This document shows positions 1 to 8,340 of a stretch of 35,606 nucleotides of DNA, piece after piece. Made by a program: the position numbers and the translations under genes. This DNA is from Azovibrio sp. (GTDB lineage: Bacteria; Pseudomonadota; Gammaproteobacteria; Burkholderiales; Rhodocyclaceae): NCBI GenBank assembly GCA_026414665.1, contig JAOAIO010000013.1:8134-43739 (forward strand), read 5' to 3'. The notes below the pieces were generated by a model. The model did no database searches. It was not told the origin of the DNA and saw only the letters and a list, made by a program, of their open reading frames with translations. Position 1 is the stretch's first letter. Every line of letters starts with the position of its first letter.

Positions 1-13
1 CGCGCCGCCCTCC

Positions 14-1171
14 ATGCCCCTACCCACGCCCAGCCCCGCAGCCCTTGCCCACAGCCAGCAGCTGCAAGCGGAGATTCGCCACCGCATCGCCGCCGCCGGC
101 GGCTGGATTTCCTTCGCCGACTTCATGGCGGCCGCCCTCTATGCCCCGGGCCTCGGCTATTACACGGCCGGGGCGCGCAAGTTCGGCGCCGCCGGCGACT
201 TCGTCACGGCCCCGGAACTCACGCCCTTGTTCGCCCAAGCCTTGGCGCATCAGGCCGCGCAAGTAATGGCGCTAAGCGCCCCTTGCATTCTCGAAGCCGG
301 GGCCGGCTCCGGCCGGCTCGCGGCCGACCTGCTGCTGGCCTTGGAAAAGCTTGGGCAGCTGCCCGCACGTTATGCCATCCTCGATGTCTCTGCCGATCTG
401 CGCGAACGCCAGCGCCAGACCCTAGCAAGCGCGGCGCCGCACCTGCTCGAGAGGGTCGTGTGGCTGGACGAACTACCGCAATCCTTTACCGGCCTGGTGC
501 TCGGCAATGAGGTGCTAGACGCCATGCCGGTGCACTGCGTTACCTGGCAAGCCGACGCCATTCTAGAAAAGGGCGTCAGCGTGGATGCCGCCGGCCGCTT
601 CTGCTGGCAGGAACGTCCGGCGGCAGGCCGAGTGCGCGAGGCAGCCGCGGCCATTGCCGCGGAATGTCCGCTACCGCCCGGCTTTACCAGCGAGATCGCG
701 CTAGCCGGGCCCGCTTGGGCCGCCGCCTGGGGCGAACGTCTGGCGCAAGGCGCGCTGCTCCTCATCGATTACGGCTTCCCGCGGCGCGAGTTCTATCACC
801 CGCAACGGCACGGCGGCACGCTGATGTGCCATTACCGCCACCATGCCCACGCCGATCCTTTCCATCTGCCCGGGCTGGAAGACATCACCGCGCATGTCGA
901 TTTCACCGCGCTCATCGCCGCCGCCTTTCCGGCCGGGCTGGAGCTCTTGGGCTACACCAGCCAAGCCCAGTTCCTGTTCAACTGCGGCTTGTTGCAGGCG
1001 CTGGAAGCGCTCACTCCCGGCAGCTTGCCTTATCTCAAAGCGGCCGCGGCGGTGCAAAAATTGGTGCAGCCGCAGGAGATGGGCGAGCTGTTCAAGGTAA
1101 TCGCCATGGGCAAGGGACTCGATACGCCGCTCTTGGGATTTTGCCGCGGCGACCGCAGCCACGCGCTCTAA
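14..1171 (+). CDS. MidA-like class I SAM-dependent methyltransferase (DUF185/NDUFAF7 family)
   Basis: This 385-residue protein matches the bacterial MidA/NDUFAF7 family. The mitochondrial member methylates an arginine of a complex I subunit; the target of bacterial members is generally unknown. The SAM-binding loop is visible as ILEAGAGSGRLAADLL near residues 91-106, followed by the family motif GNEVLDAMPVH near 162-172 and LLIDYGFPRREFYHP near 247-261. Length is normal for the family. No purine-rich ribosome binding site precedes the ATG at position 14, and the frame stays open to the left edge, so the true start could lie outside the window. The gene is convergent with queF, with about 30 bases between the stop codons. 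The family call is confident; the substrate is not known. Confidence 0.85.
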   Translation: MPLPTPSPAALAHSQQLQAEIRHRIAAAGGWISFADFMAAALYAPGLGYYTAGARKFGAAGDFVTAPELTPLFAQALAHQAAQVMALSAPCILEAGAGSGRLAADLLLALEKLGQLPARYAILDVSADLRERQRQTLASAAPHLLERVVWLDELPQSFTGLVLGNEVLDAMPVHCVTWQADAILEKGVSVDAAGRFCWQERPAAGRVREAAAAIAAECPLPPGFTSEIALAGPAWAAAWGERLAQGALLLIDYGFPRREFYHPQRHGGTLMCHYRHHAHADPFHLPGLEDITAHVDFTALIAAAFPAGLELLGYTSQAQFLFNCGLLQALEALTPGSLPYLKAAAAVQKLVQPQEMGELFKVIAMGKGLDTPLLGFCRGDRSHAL

Positions 1172-1204
1172 CGGCCTATCGATTCGCACGGCCGGCCAAG
1201 CCGC

Positions 1205-2041
1205 CTACTGACGGACTTCCCGGGTGTTGTCGGCGCAGGCAAACTCGCCACTGCTGCGGCAGGGATTGATGTCCAGCCCACCGCGGCGGGTGTAGCGGGC
1301 GTAGACCAGCAAGGCTTCGGGAGCGCAGTGGCGCTGCAGGTCGCAGTAGATGCGCTCGACGCACTGCTCGTGGAATTCGTTGTGGCTCCGGAAGGAAACC
1401 AGGTAGCGCAAGAGCCCGGCCCGGTCGATGGGGCGGCCACGGTAGCGGACCACGAGCATGGCCCAATCGGGCTGCCCGGTGACCAGGCAATTGGATTTGA
1501 GCAGGTGCGAGTATAAGGTTTCTTCCACCACCGGCCCGGCCGTGGTGCTAAGCAGGTGCGGCGCGGGCCGATAGTGCGTGCAGGCAATGTCAAGCGCATC
1601 GAGGCAGCTGCCCTGGGGATAGCCGAACTCGATGCGCGGCTGAGCGCTCAAATCGCATAGCTCGACTCCCACCGGCGCGCCAGCGGCGGCGGCAAGGTCG
1701 CGCGCCAGGGTGGCGCGCACCTCGTCGAGGCTGGCAAAGGCAGTCTGGTTGAGAGAATTCAAGTAGAGCTTGAAAGATTTGGATTCGATCAGGTTGGGAC
1801 TGTCGGCCGGCACCCGGAAGGTGCCGAGCGCCACCACCGGCTTGCCGCGCGGGTTGAGCCAGGAAAGCTCGTAGGCATTCCAGACATCTTCGCCAACGAA
1901 AGGCAGGGCGTCCGCGCGGATGCCGAGTTCGTCACGCTTGATCTGGCGGGGAATCGGATAAAGCAGCTCCGGCGCATAGTCGGCGCGGTAGGCAGTGGGC
2001 TTGCCGAGCGGGGAAAGGCGGCTGGGGTCGGATTGGCTCAT
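1205..2041 (-). CDS. queF: NADPH-dependent 7-cyano-7-deazaguanine reductase QueF (long, E. coli-type)
   Basis: QueF reduces preQ0 to preQ1, a cytoplasmic step of queuosine tRNA modification. The 278-residue length fits the two-domain type II enzyme rather than the short YkvM type. The catalytic pair is in place: Cys185 in [14 protein letters not shown] and Asp192, with the same C-x6-D spacing as the E. coli enzyme. The family segment [11 protein letters not shown] lies near residues 86-96. The ATG at 2041 was chosen over a further upstream in-frame start because it begins the conserved N-terminal region ([14 protein letters not shown]). No other queuosine genes are in the window, so it is probably transcribed alone or with the AAA+ gene upstream of it. 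Confidence 0.95.
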   Translation of the reverse strand: MSQSDPSRLSPLGKPTAYRADYAPELLYPIPRQIKRDELGIRADALPFVGEDVWNAYELSWLNPRGKPVVALGTFRVPADSPNLIESKSFKLYLNSLNQTAFASLDEVRATLARDLAAAAGAPVGVELCDLSAQPRIEFGYPQGSCLDALDIACTHYRPAPHLLSTTAGPVVEETLYSHLLKSNCLVTGQPDWAMLVVRYRGRPIDRAGLLRYLVSFRSHNEFHEQCVERIYCDLQRHCAPEALLVYARYTRRGGLDINPCRSSGEFACADNTREVRQ

Positions 2042-2067
2042 GGCGCCCGATTTTAACGGAAAGCCAG

Positions 2068-2087
2068 CCCGCCCCGAGTAGGGCGGG
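2068..2087 (-). terminator. GC-rich hairpin after the AAA+ ATPase gene, possible weak terminator
   Basis: A perfect 7-bp inverted repeat (CCCGCCC, 6-base loop, GGGCGGG) lies just past the minus-strand stop codon at 2096 and before the queF start at 2041. There is no proper T-run after it on the minus strand, so it may only attenuate or stabilise the message rather than terminate it. Confidence 0.3.
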
Positions 2088-2095
2088 GCCAAGCG

Positions 2096-3061
2096 CTAGA
2101 AGCCGATGCGCCGGGTGCGGCCAGGCCGGGCGATGGCAAGATCATCGACGCAGAGCACGTCGCGGCCCGCCAGCTTGGCGTTGCCGAAGGCCGCCATCAG
2201 GCGCTTGCGCATCTCCCTTGGCGGTAAGCTAGCCATGGCATCGAGCACGTCGTCGTCGGCCGCTTCGGGAAAGCCCCAGTCGTGCGCGGCGACGATTTCC
2301 CGGTAGAGCTGCGCGGCGATATGGCGCGCCGCTTCTTGATCCGGCCGTGGGATTTCATAGACCAGCATCCGCGAGAGAATGGGCTCGGGCAGGTGACGCG
2401 CCTCGTTGGCGGTGGAAATCCAGAGGATGTGGCTCGCATCGATATCCACTTCCACGAATTCGTCCTTGAAATGACGCGCCGTTTCCGGCTCCAAGAGGCC
2501 ATACAAGGCGCCCAGCGGGTCGTAACGATGGTCGCCGCCGGCTTTGTCCACCTCATCGAGCACCACCACTGGGTTGGCGTATTCACCTTCGATCAGGGCT
2601 TGTGCCACCTTGCCGGGCTTGGCGTTGTTCCACTGCGAGGACGCGCCAGACAAGATCCAGCCGGCAGTCAGCGAACTCATGGAGATGAACTCGTAGCCGG
2701 TCGCCAATTGCCGCGCCAGCGCCTTGGCAAAGTGGGTCTTGCCGACGCCTGGCTCACCCAAGAGCAGGATGGGGGTAAAGTGCATGGGCTCGTTGCCGGA
2801 TACGGCAAGCGCCAAATATTTCTTCAAATCATCGACTACCTCGGCAAAGTTGGGGCACTGGGCGTACAGCGGGTCGAGACTATCGACGGCGGACGGCTTG
2901 ATGACGTAGCGCACCCCGCCTAGCTTCTTCATCTTTTCGTAAAGACTGGTCAGGGCTTCGTTGCGATGGCCGCTGGCCACTTCCAGGGCCTGGTCCACCG
3001 CCTCCACGTCATAGATGGTGCGCAGATCGGCGAGCGGGATATGGGGAGTCGTGCTAGCCAT
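2096..3061 (-). CDS. AAA+ ATPase resembling the Lon motor domain, without a protease domain
   Basis: A 321-residue single-domain AAA+ ATPase. Walker A is GEPGVGKT at 102-109, Walker B is VVVLDEVDK at 165-173, and a sensor-1 type ILWISTAN follows near 211-218. The segment DPLGALYGLLEPETARHF, then FVEVDIDASH and LPEPILSRM, follows the Lon protease pattern (DPASALLEVLDPEQN, YLEVDYDLS, IPAPLLDRM). Neither a Lon N-terminal domain nor the Ser-Lys protease domain is present, and the frame stops directly after a helical lid of about 70 residues. The ATG at 3061 has a strong GAGGAGG ribosome binding site. It is a cytoplasmic ATPase of unknown client. It could be a remodelling factor or an MoxR/CbbX-like chaperone, but the sequence is closest to Lon. 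Confidence 0.75.
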   Translation of the reverse strand: MASTTPHIPLADLRTIYDVEAVDQALEVASGHRNEALTSLYEKMKKLGGVRYVIKPSAVDSLDPLYAQCPNFAEVVDDLKKYLALAVSGNEPMHFTPILLLGEPGVGKTHFAKALARQLATGYEFISMSSLTAGWILSGASSQWNNAKPGKVAQALIEGEYANPVVVLDEVDKAGGDHRYDPLGALYGLLEPETARHFKDEFVEVDIDASHILWISTANEARHLPEPILSRMLVYEIPRPDQEAARHIAAQLYREIVAAHDWGFPEAADDDVLDAMASLPPREMRKRLMAAFGNAKLAGRDVLCVDDLAIARPGRTRRIGF

Positions 3062-3207
3062 GATGCCCTCCTCGTAAGCAGAGACTGCCATCAACACCGT
3101 GTTGACGGCCGGACACGGTAGCGTGTTCCAAGCATCAGGCGTGCCCATTCTCGCGTCGAAGCACGTAGACGGCAGTAAAATAGCCACCCCATCAGGAAAT
3201 GCTGATC

Positions 3208-4209
3208 ATGCATAAACGCTTCAAATCGCTCGCCGGGTTCGCGCTCGCGCTCTTGCTCGTCGGCGCCGCCGTCTATTGGCACCTGGGCCGCGGCGAGCCC
3301 GTGCAAACGGCCCAGCCCATACGCGGCGCGGCGGTAGAGGCAGTCTATGCCACCGCCGTAGTCGAGCCGCTCGTGCTCGCCAAGGTAGCGCCGCTCGGCC
3401 CCGCACGGCTCGTGGCGATTCACAAGCGCGATGGCGAGCCGGTCGCGGCACAAGAGGCGCTCGCCCAGCTCGACGACCGCGAAGCTCGGGGCAATCTCGA
3501 ACAATGGCACGCCCAGCGCGATTACCGGCGCCAGGACTTGAAACGTCAGGAAGCGCTGGTCGCGCAGGGCTTCGTCAGCCCCGCCACCCTCGACAAAGTC
3601 CGCGCCGAGCTGCGCCAGGCGGAAGCCGCTCTGGCCGCGGCTCGCCGCCCGCTGGCAGAAACGGTGCTGCGCGCACCGATCGGGGGCGTGGTGCTGCGCC
3701 AGGATGGGGAAATCGGTGAAATGGTGAGCGCCGGCCAGGTGCTGTTCTGGGTCGGCGCACCCCAGCCGCTACGCATCACGGCCGACGTAGATGAGGAGGA
3801 CATCCTGCGCCTCACGCCGGGTCAAAAAGCTCTCATCAAGGCCGACGGCCTCCCCCACCAGGTGATCGAGGGCAAGGTCAGCGAAATCACCGAGAAGGGC
3901 GACCCGATCAACAAAAATTACCGGGTGCGCATCAGCTTGCCGGAAACGACACCGCTCAAGACCGGCATGACCGTCGAGGTGAATATCATCACGCGGGAAA
4001 GCGCCGATGCCCTGCTCGTGCCACTCGCGAGCCTCAAGGGCAAAGCCATCTGGACGGTACAAAATGGCCGCGCCGTGCTGGTGCCGGTCGAAACCGGCGT
4101 GCGCGGCAAGGAGCAGGTGGAAATCCTGGCCGGGCTCGCCCCCGATGCGCTACTCATCGTCGATCCGCCCAGCCGCCTTGCCGCCGGCGCCCGGGTGCGG
4201 CCCCGCTAA
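3208..4209 (+). CDS. Periplasmic adaptor (HlyD/MacA/DevB-type membrane fusion protein)
   Basis: A membrane-anchored adaptor that would link an inner-membrane exporter to an outer-membrane channel. An N-terminal signal anchor (about residues 7-24, FALALLLVGAAVYWHL) is followed by a lipoyl/barrel-sandwich half, a short coiled-coil hairpin near residues 85-145 (QRDYRRQDLKRQEALVAQGF) and a beta-barrel half with TGMTVEVNI near 250. The length of 333 residues is typical. Two ATGs are possible, at 3199 and 3208. AGGA at 3194-3197 is too close to the first and well placed for the second, so 3208 is preferred. It is followed 5 bases later by the permease and then the ATPase, the order seen in devBCA exporters. 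The substrate is not evident. Confidence 0.85.
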   Translation: MHKRFKSLAGFALALLLVGAAVYWHLGRGEPVQTAQPIRGAAVEAVYATAVVEPLVLAKVAPLGPARLVAIHKRDGEPVAAQEALAQLDDREARGNLEQWHAQRDYRRQDLKRQEALVAQGFVSPATLDKVRAELRQAEAALAAARRPLAETVLRAPIGGVVLRQDGEIGEMVSAGQVLFWVGAPQPLRITADVDEEDILRLTPGQKALIKADGLPHQVIEGKVSEITEKGDPINKNYRVRISLPETTPLKTGMTVEVNIITRESADALLVPLASLKGKAIWTVQNGRAVLVPVETGVRGKEQVEILAGLAPDALLIVDPPSRLAAGARVRPR

Positions 4210-4214
4210 GCGAC

Positions 4215-5456
4215 ATGGGCCTGGTGCTCGAACTCGCGCTCGGCCATCTCGGCCAACGCAAGCGCCAGACCCTGGTCTCGGTGGCCGGGGTAGCCCTCGG
4301 GGTCGGATTTTTCATCGGCATGATGGCTTTGATGGGCGGCTTCCAGCAGTATTTCATCACCCAGGTCATCGATAGCTGGCCGCACATCATCATCAAGGAC
4401 GAGTTCCGCGAGCCAGCGCAGCAACCGGTGTTCCGCGCCTATCCCGGCGCAGCCGTGCGGCTCGACAGCTTGAAGCCGCGCGACGAGCTCAAGGGCATCA
4501 GGAACGCCCGAGAGATCCTCGCCGCCTTAGAAACGAGCCCGTATGCCACCGCGCCCACCCTGCGCACCCAGGTTTTCTACCGCTATGGCGCGCGAGAAGT
4601 CGCCGCCACCTTGGTGGGCATCGACCCAAAGCGCGAAGTGCAAGTCACCCAGCTCGCCCGGGACATCAACCAGGGCAGCCTCGATGCCCTCTACAGCACC
4701 GCCAACGGCGTGATTCTCGGCGAGGGCCTGGCAAAGAAATTGGGCGCCAGCCTGGGCGACATGCTCTCGGTGACATCCCCTGTGGGCGCGGTGCTGAAAA
4801 TGAAGGTAGTGGGGATCTTCAACACCGGGGTGACGGCACTCGATAATTTCGAGTCCTATAGCCTCATCAAGAAGGCTCAGGTGCTCGCCGCCCGGGCCAA
4901 TGTCATCAATCAGATTCGGCTGCGCATCCCCGACGTGAGCTTAGCCCGCCAAGTGGCACAGGACTTGGAAAACCGCTTCGGCTACAAGGCCGAATCTTGG
5001 GAAGAGAGCTACTCCAACGTGCTCGGCCTATTCAAGGTGCAAAACGGCGTGATGTATTCGGCCGTCGGGGCGATTCTGGTCGTAGCGGCCTTCGGCATCT
5101 TCAACATCATCTCCACGGTCATCAACGAAAAGCGCCGCGACATCGCCATCCTCAAATCGATCGGCCTCGCGGAAGGCGACATCAAGGCGGTGTTCATGAT
5201 CCAGGGGCTAATCCTCGGCCTGGTCGGCACCCTACTGGGCTGGGTCCTTGGTTATGGCCTAACGGAATTGCTGGCCAGCATCCGCTTTAACATGGAAGGC
5301 TTCGTGCGCACCCAGGGCTTCATTCTCGATCGAAGTCTGAAGCCCTATGCGGTGGCCGCCCTGTTCGCCATGCTCTCGGCCACCTGCGCCGCCTGGCTGC
5401 CGGCCCGGAAGGCCGCCCGCCTGAATCCGGTCGACATCATCCGGGGAGCCGCCTGA
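4215..5456 (+). CDS. ABC transporter permease, MacB/LolC/FtsX-type (DevC-like)
   Basis: A 413-residue mechanotransmission-type permease. One transmembrane helix near residues 17-40 (VAGVALGVGFFIGMMALMG) is followed by a large periplasmic domain of about 230 residues. Three more helices near 278-305, 328-352 and 375-398 form the FtsX domain. The coupling segment NEKRRDIAILKSIGL, near 305-320, is characteristic of MacB/FtsX permeases, as is the ending LPARKAARLNPVDIIRG. It starts 5 bases after the adaptor stop and its TGA overlaps the ATG of the ATPase, so the three genes are almost certainly translationally coupled. Known relatives export lipoproteins, glycolipids or peptides. Which of these applies here cannot be told from sequence. 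Confidence 0.9.
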   Translation: MGLVLELALGHLGQRKRQTLVSVAGVALGVGFFIGMMALMGGFQQYFITQVIDSWPHIIIKDEFREPAQQPVFRAYPGAAVRLDSLKPRDELKGIRNAREILAALETSPYATAPTLRTQVFYRYGAREVAATLVGIDPKREVQVTQLARDINQGSLDALYSTANGVILGEGLAKKLGASLGDMLSVTSPVGAVLKMKVVGIFNTGVTALDNFESYSLIKKAQVLAARANVINQIRLRIPDVSLARQVAQDLENRFGYKAESWEESYSNVLGLFKVQNGVMYSAVGAILVVAAFGIFNIISTVINEKRRDIAILKSIGLAEGDIKAVFMIQGLILGLVGTLLGWVLGYGLTELLASIRFNMEGFVRTQGFILDRSLKPYAVAALFAMLSATCAAWLPARKAARLNPVDIIRGAA

Positions 5457-6127
5457 TGGCTTTGCTGCAAACCCGTGGCTTGACCCGCATCCTGAACGAC
5501 GGCCCGCAAGCCGTGCCGCTGGTGCAGGACATCGACCTCGCCGTGCAAGCCGGTGAGTTCGTCGCCATCACCGGCCCCTCTGGCTCGGGGAAATCCTCGC
5601 TGCTCTACCTGCTAGGCCTGCTCGATGCGCCTACTGCCGGGGAATTGTGGATAGACGGCCAGAATGCGGCCCGCCTGTCCGCCGCCGAGCAGGCCCGGCT
5701 ACGCCTTGGCAAGCTCGGCTTCGTGTTCCAGTTCCACTTTCTCCTGCCGGAATTCACGCTCTTGCAGAACGTCATGATCCCCATGCAAAAGCTGGGCAAG
5801 CTCGGCGCGGAAGCGATGCGCGCCCGCGCCACGGCGCTCCTCGTGGAACTGGGCTTAGAAAGCGGCCACGACAAGCGCCCCGACCAACTTTCAGGCGGCC
5901 AACGCCAGCGGGTGGCCATCGCCCGAGCCCTGGCGAACGACCCGCTCATCTTGCTCGCGGACGAGCCCACGGGCAACCTCGACTCGAAAAACGGGCAGAT
6001 CGTCTTCGATATCTTCCAACGCCTGGCCGCGCGCGGCCAGACCGTCATCACGGTGACGCACGATGCGCATCTGGCAGCACAAACCCACCGCCAGATCCAT
6101 CTGGTAGACGGCCGGATCAGCGGCTAA
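5456..6127 (+). CDS. ABC transporter ATP-binding protein (LolD/MacB/DevA-type)
   Basis: The ATPase subunit of the preceding exporter, 223 residues, cytoplasmic. Walker A is GPSGSGKS at 40-47, the Q-loop lies in FQFHFLLPEF, the signature is LSGGQRQRVAIARAL, Walker B is LLADEPTGNLDS, and the switch His is in TVTHDAH. The combination of EPTGNLDS and VFQFHFLLPEFT is typical of the LolD/MacB subfamily. The start codon shares one base with the permease stop (TGATG) and has a GGGGAG ribosome binding site inside the permease gene. Its 3' end overlaps the opposing gene by 11 bases. With the two upstream genes it forms a complete three-component exporter needing only an outer-membrane channel. Confidence 0.93.
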   Translation: MALLQTRGLTRILNDGPQAVPLVQDIDLAVQAGEFVAITGPSGSGKSSLLYLLGLLDAPTAGELWIDGQNAARLSAAEQARLRLGKLGFVFQFHFLLPEFTLLQNVMIPMQKLGKLGAEAMRARATALLVELGLESGHDKRPDQLSGGQRQRVAIARALANDPLILLADEPTGNLDSKNGQIVFDIFQRLAARGQTVITVTHDAHLAAQTHRQIHLVDGRISG

Positions 6128-7097
6128 GCAGCCGCGGGAACTGATGCGCCTGTCCCAGCACCATGCGCCCGAACTCATCGAGCAGCGCCTGGCTGACGGC
6201 TTCCGGGGCAAGGCTGTAGCGCGCCGTGCCGAGCCGCTCTAGATTGCGCGCCACAATCACCAAATGGCCGCTGGCGAGATCGGCCTCCCAGCGCACGTTC
6301 ACCTTCACCTCGGGCTCTACGATGAAACGGGCGCGTTCGAGATAGCGGCGCTCGTTGCGGAACTCCTCGACCCGCACGTTGAGATTGAGATCGAACAGCG
6401 CCTGGCGGAAAGATTCAGCAACGCTGCCATCGCGCTCGATCACGACGCCGCGCGCCCCCGTCAAACGATAAGAGAAGCTGACCGACTCCAAGGTAGCCCC
6501 GGCGCTCTGGGGACGACTGCGGTAGTCGGCAAAACCCTGCTGCCAGAGGAGCCCTTCGAGTTCGGTGGCGCCCGGCACCAAATAGCGGCGCGGAATCGCC
6601 GGCTTGATGATGTTGAGCTGCTGCACCAGCTCGTGCAAATACCCGAACACCTGCCGCAGGGCCTGGTCGAGCCGCGCTTCGCGCATGGAAAGGTGATGAT
6701 GCTCGGCATTTTGCCGATGTTGGCAAGCTTCGGCCTGCTGGCGTAGTTGGTCGAGGAGCCCAAGACCCGGCGCGGCAGCGTCCGCAGACACGGCGGCCGG
6801 CGGTGTCATGCCGGGCGCATCGCCACGCCCGACCAAGCGCGGCGATGCGCCCTCGGCAACGATGTCGGGAAAGGCAAGCTCCGTAGCCGCGGCAAGGCCG
6901 GCACGGCGTTGCTGCTCGGCGGCCACGACCTGTCGCGCCGCGGCTTCCAGATCGAAATTGCTGATATCGGCGAGCAGCGCCGCCTCGAGCGCATCCAGCT
7001 CGGCTTGGATAGCCTCGAGCGAGCGGCGCTCGCGCTTGGCGCGGATGGCTTCGGCAATGTGGAATTGGGGCGAAGGTGCGGCATCCTGGTCTGACAT
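6117..7097 (-). CDS. Hypothetical protein with N-terminal coiled coil and beta-rich C-terminal half
   Basis: I do not recognise this 326-residue protein. It has no signal peptide or membrane segment, so it is probably cytoplasmic. Residues about 10-65 are rich in Ala, Glu, Arg and Gln in a heptad-like pattern (SLEAIQAELDALEAALLADI). An Ala/Pro-rich linker follows, then a second helical stretch with HHHLSMREARLDQALRQ near 135-155. From about 165 on it looks like a folded alpha/beta domain (LHELVQQLNIIKPAIPRRYL) that ends in mixed strands. The ATG at 7097 with AGAGAG upstream is preferred over a TTG six codons earlier. It stands between an ABC exporter and a hydrolase on the opposite strand or transcribed separately, so context gives little help. 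Confidence 0.7.
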   Translation of the reverse strand: MSDQDAAPSPQFHIAEAIRAKRERRSLEAIQAELDALEAALLADISNFDLEAAARQVVAAEQQRRAGLAAATELAFPDIVAEGASPRLVGRGDAPGMTPPAAVSADAAAPGLGLLDQLRQQAEACQHRQNAEHHHLSMREARLDQALRQVFGYLHELVQQLNIIKPAIPRRYLVPGATELEGLLWQQGFADYRSRPQSAGATLESVSFSYRLTGARGVVIERDGSVAESFRQALFDLNLNVRVEEFRNERRYLERARFIVEPEVKVNVRWEADLASGHLVIVARNLERLGTARYSLAPEAVSQALLDEFGRMVLGQAHQFPRLLSR

Positions 7098-7149
7098 GGC
7101 GGGGCTCTCTGGCAACGAGGACGAACAGAATCGAAGTCATGCGCGAAGC

Positions 7150-7178
7150 CCTATACTCTACCCACAGCCTATGACCAA
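7150..7178 (-). promoter_or_regulatory. Candidate sigma70-type promoter for the coiled-coil protein gene
   Basis: On the minus strand TTGGTC (7173-7178) and TATAGG (7150-7155) are separated by exactly 17 bases and lie about 50 bases before the ATG at 7097. Match to consensus is 3 of 6 and 4 of 6, so this is only a candidate. Confidence 0.3.
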
Positions 7179-7255
7179 AGAAAGACCCGGCGTGCAACTC
7201 GCCCCACGCCGACCTCGCTCCGGCCAACGACGGCGGCGCGGCCCCAAGGCGCGTC

Positions 7256-8086
7256 TTAATCGAGTTGGCTATCGAGCCATTGGCATAGGGTCTGGGCCAC
7301 GTGCTCCCAGTTTTGCTCGTGGCTCAAAGCGTGCCCCATGCCTTTGAAGATGTGCGCCGGCACGCCATAGCTATGGGCAGTCGCTTGCACCAGGAAAGGC
7401 GGCACCATCACATCGTGCTCGGCGCCGGCAACGAACAAGGGCGGCCGCGCCTTGAAGGGCAGCAGCGGCAGGTTGAACATGGTCATGTCCCAGATCGCCC
7501 GCTGCGATTCGACCTGCATATGGGCGCGAAAATCTTCGAGCAGCGCCTCGCTCACCGGCTGCGCAAAGAGTGCTTCGCGCACCACCTCGCGGCTTACCTT
7601 ACCGCCCCCCATGACCTTGTTGAGTTCGAGCATCAGGGCCGGCTTTTGTAGCAGCATGTGAAATTGAGAGGCCGCCAGGCCTTGCGGTGGCACGGCGCAC
7701 AGCAGGACCGCCGCCGGGGCTGGACAGCGCTCGAGATACTTTTGCACCACGAAGCCACCCATGGAATGACCGATCAGGGCCGGCGGCGTCTCTAGCCAGG
7801 TGGCGACGGCAGCGACATCTTCGACGTAATCGGCGATGCTAAGCCAGTCGATGCGATCCCGATCCATGCTCTTGCCATGACCGCGCAAGGACACGGCCGC
7901 ACAGGCGTAGCCGGCTTGCGCAAACCAAGGCAGGAAGGTCGTGGTCCACATCCAGGCGCCGGCAAAAGCGCCGTGCACGAACAAAAGCGGGGTCTTGCGC
8001 CGGGGGGCGGCGGGGGTGCAGGTCAGCACTTCGCAACCAGCAACCGTGTGGCTGTGAATGGGGAGCGGTGTATCCATGGGCTGCAT
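7256..8086 (-). CDS. Alpha/beta-fold hydrolase
   Basis: A 276-residue cytoplasmic serine hydrolase of the alpha/beta fold. The oxyanion-type motif HGAFAGAWMW lies near residues 38-47, RGHGKS near 68-73, the nucleophile elbow GHSMGG has Ser108, an acidic residue sits in VAGAEHDVMVP, and the catalytic His is in GMGHALS near the C-terminus. Length and motifs resemble esterase, lipase and MenH-like members; substrate cannot be assigned. The ATG at 8086 is preferred over the more upstream in-frame start because AGGAAA precedes it at a good distance. It lies between the unrecognised coiled-coil gene and a divergently read DUF2905 gene. Confidence 0.85.
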   Translation of the reverse strand: MQPMDTPLPIHSHTVAGCEVLTCTPAAPRRKTPLLFVHGAFAGAWMWTTTFLPWFAQAGYACAAVSLRGHGKSMDRDRIDWLSIADYVEDVAAVATWLETPPALIGHSMGGFVVQKYLERCPAPAAVLLCAVPPQGLAASQFHMLLQKPALMLELNKVMGGGKVSREVVREALFAQPVSEALLEDFRAHMQVESQRAIWDMTMFNLPLLPFKARPPLFVAGAEHDVMVPPFLVQATAHSYGVPAHIFKGMGHALSHEQNWEHVAQTLCQWLDSQLD

Positions 8087-8142
8087 TCTTTTCCTGTGCG
8101 AAAGCGTGATTAAATGCGGCTTTGTCGTCGGCAAGCAAATCC

Positions 8143-8340
8143 ATGCTGAAATGGCTGCTCACCTTGGCTATCGCCGTGCTCATGCTCGGGCTCATCGCGC
8201 CCTGGCTGCGCCAGCACCTGGGCGCGCGCCCGCTACCCGGTGACGTGCGCGTGCGCTACAAAGGCCGCGCTTATTACTTTCCTTTTGCTTCTACCTTGCT
8301 GTTTTCGCTACTGCTCATCGGCTTTAGCCGCTGGCTTTGA
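8143..8340 (+). CDS. DUF2905 family small membrane protein
   Basis: A 65-residue protein with two predicted membrane helices (residues about 2-22 and 44-64) joined by a basic loop carrying [17 protein letters not shown]. That loop is the hallmark of DUF2905, a widespread small inner-membrane family without known function. The ATG at 8143 begins the typical MLKWLL N-terminus; an upstream TTG would add seven residues with no gain in similarity. It is divergent from the hydrolase gene, and its last 17 bases overlap the end of cca on the other strand. Confidence 0.85.
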   Translation: MLKWLLTLAIAVLMLGLIAPWLRQHLGARPLPGDVRVRYKGRAYYFPFASTLLFSLLLIGFSRWL

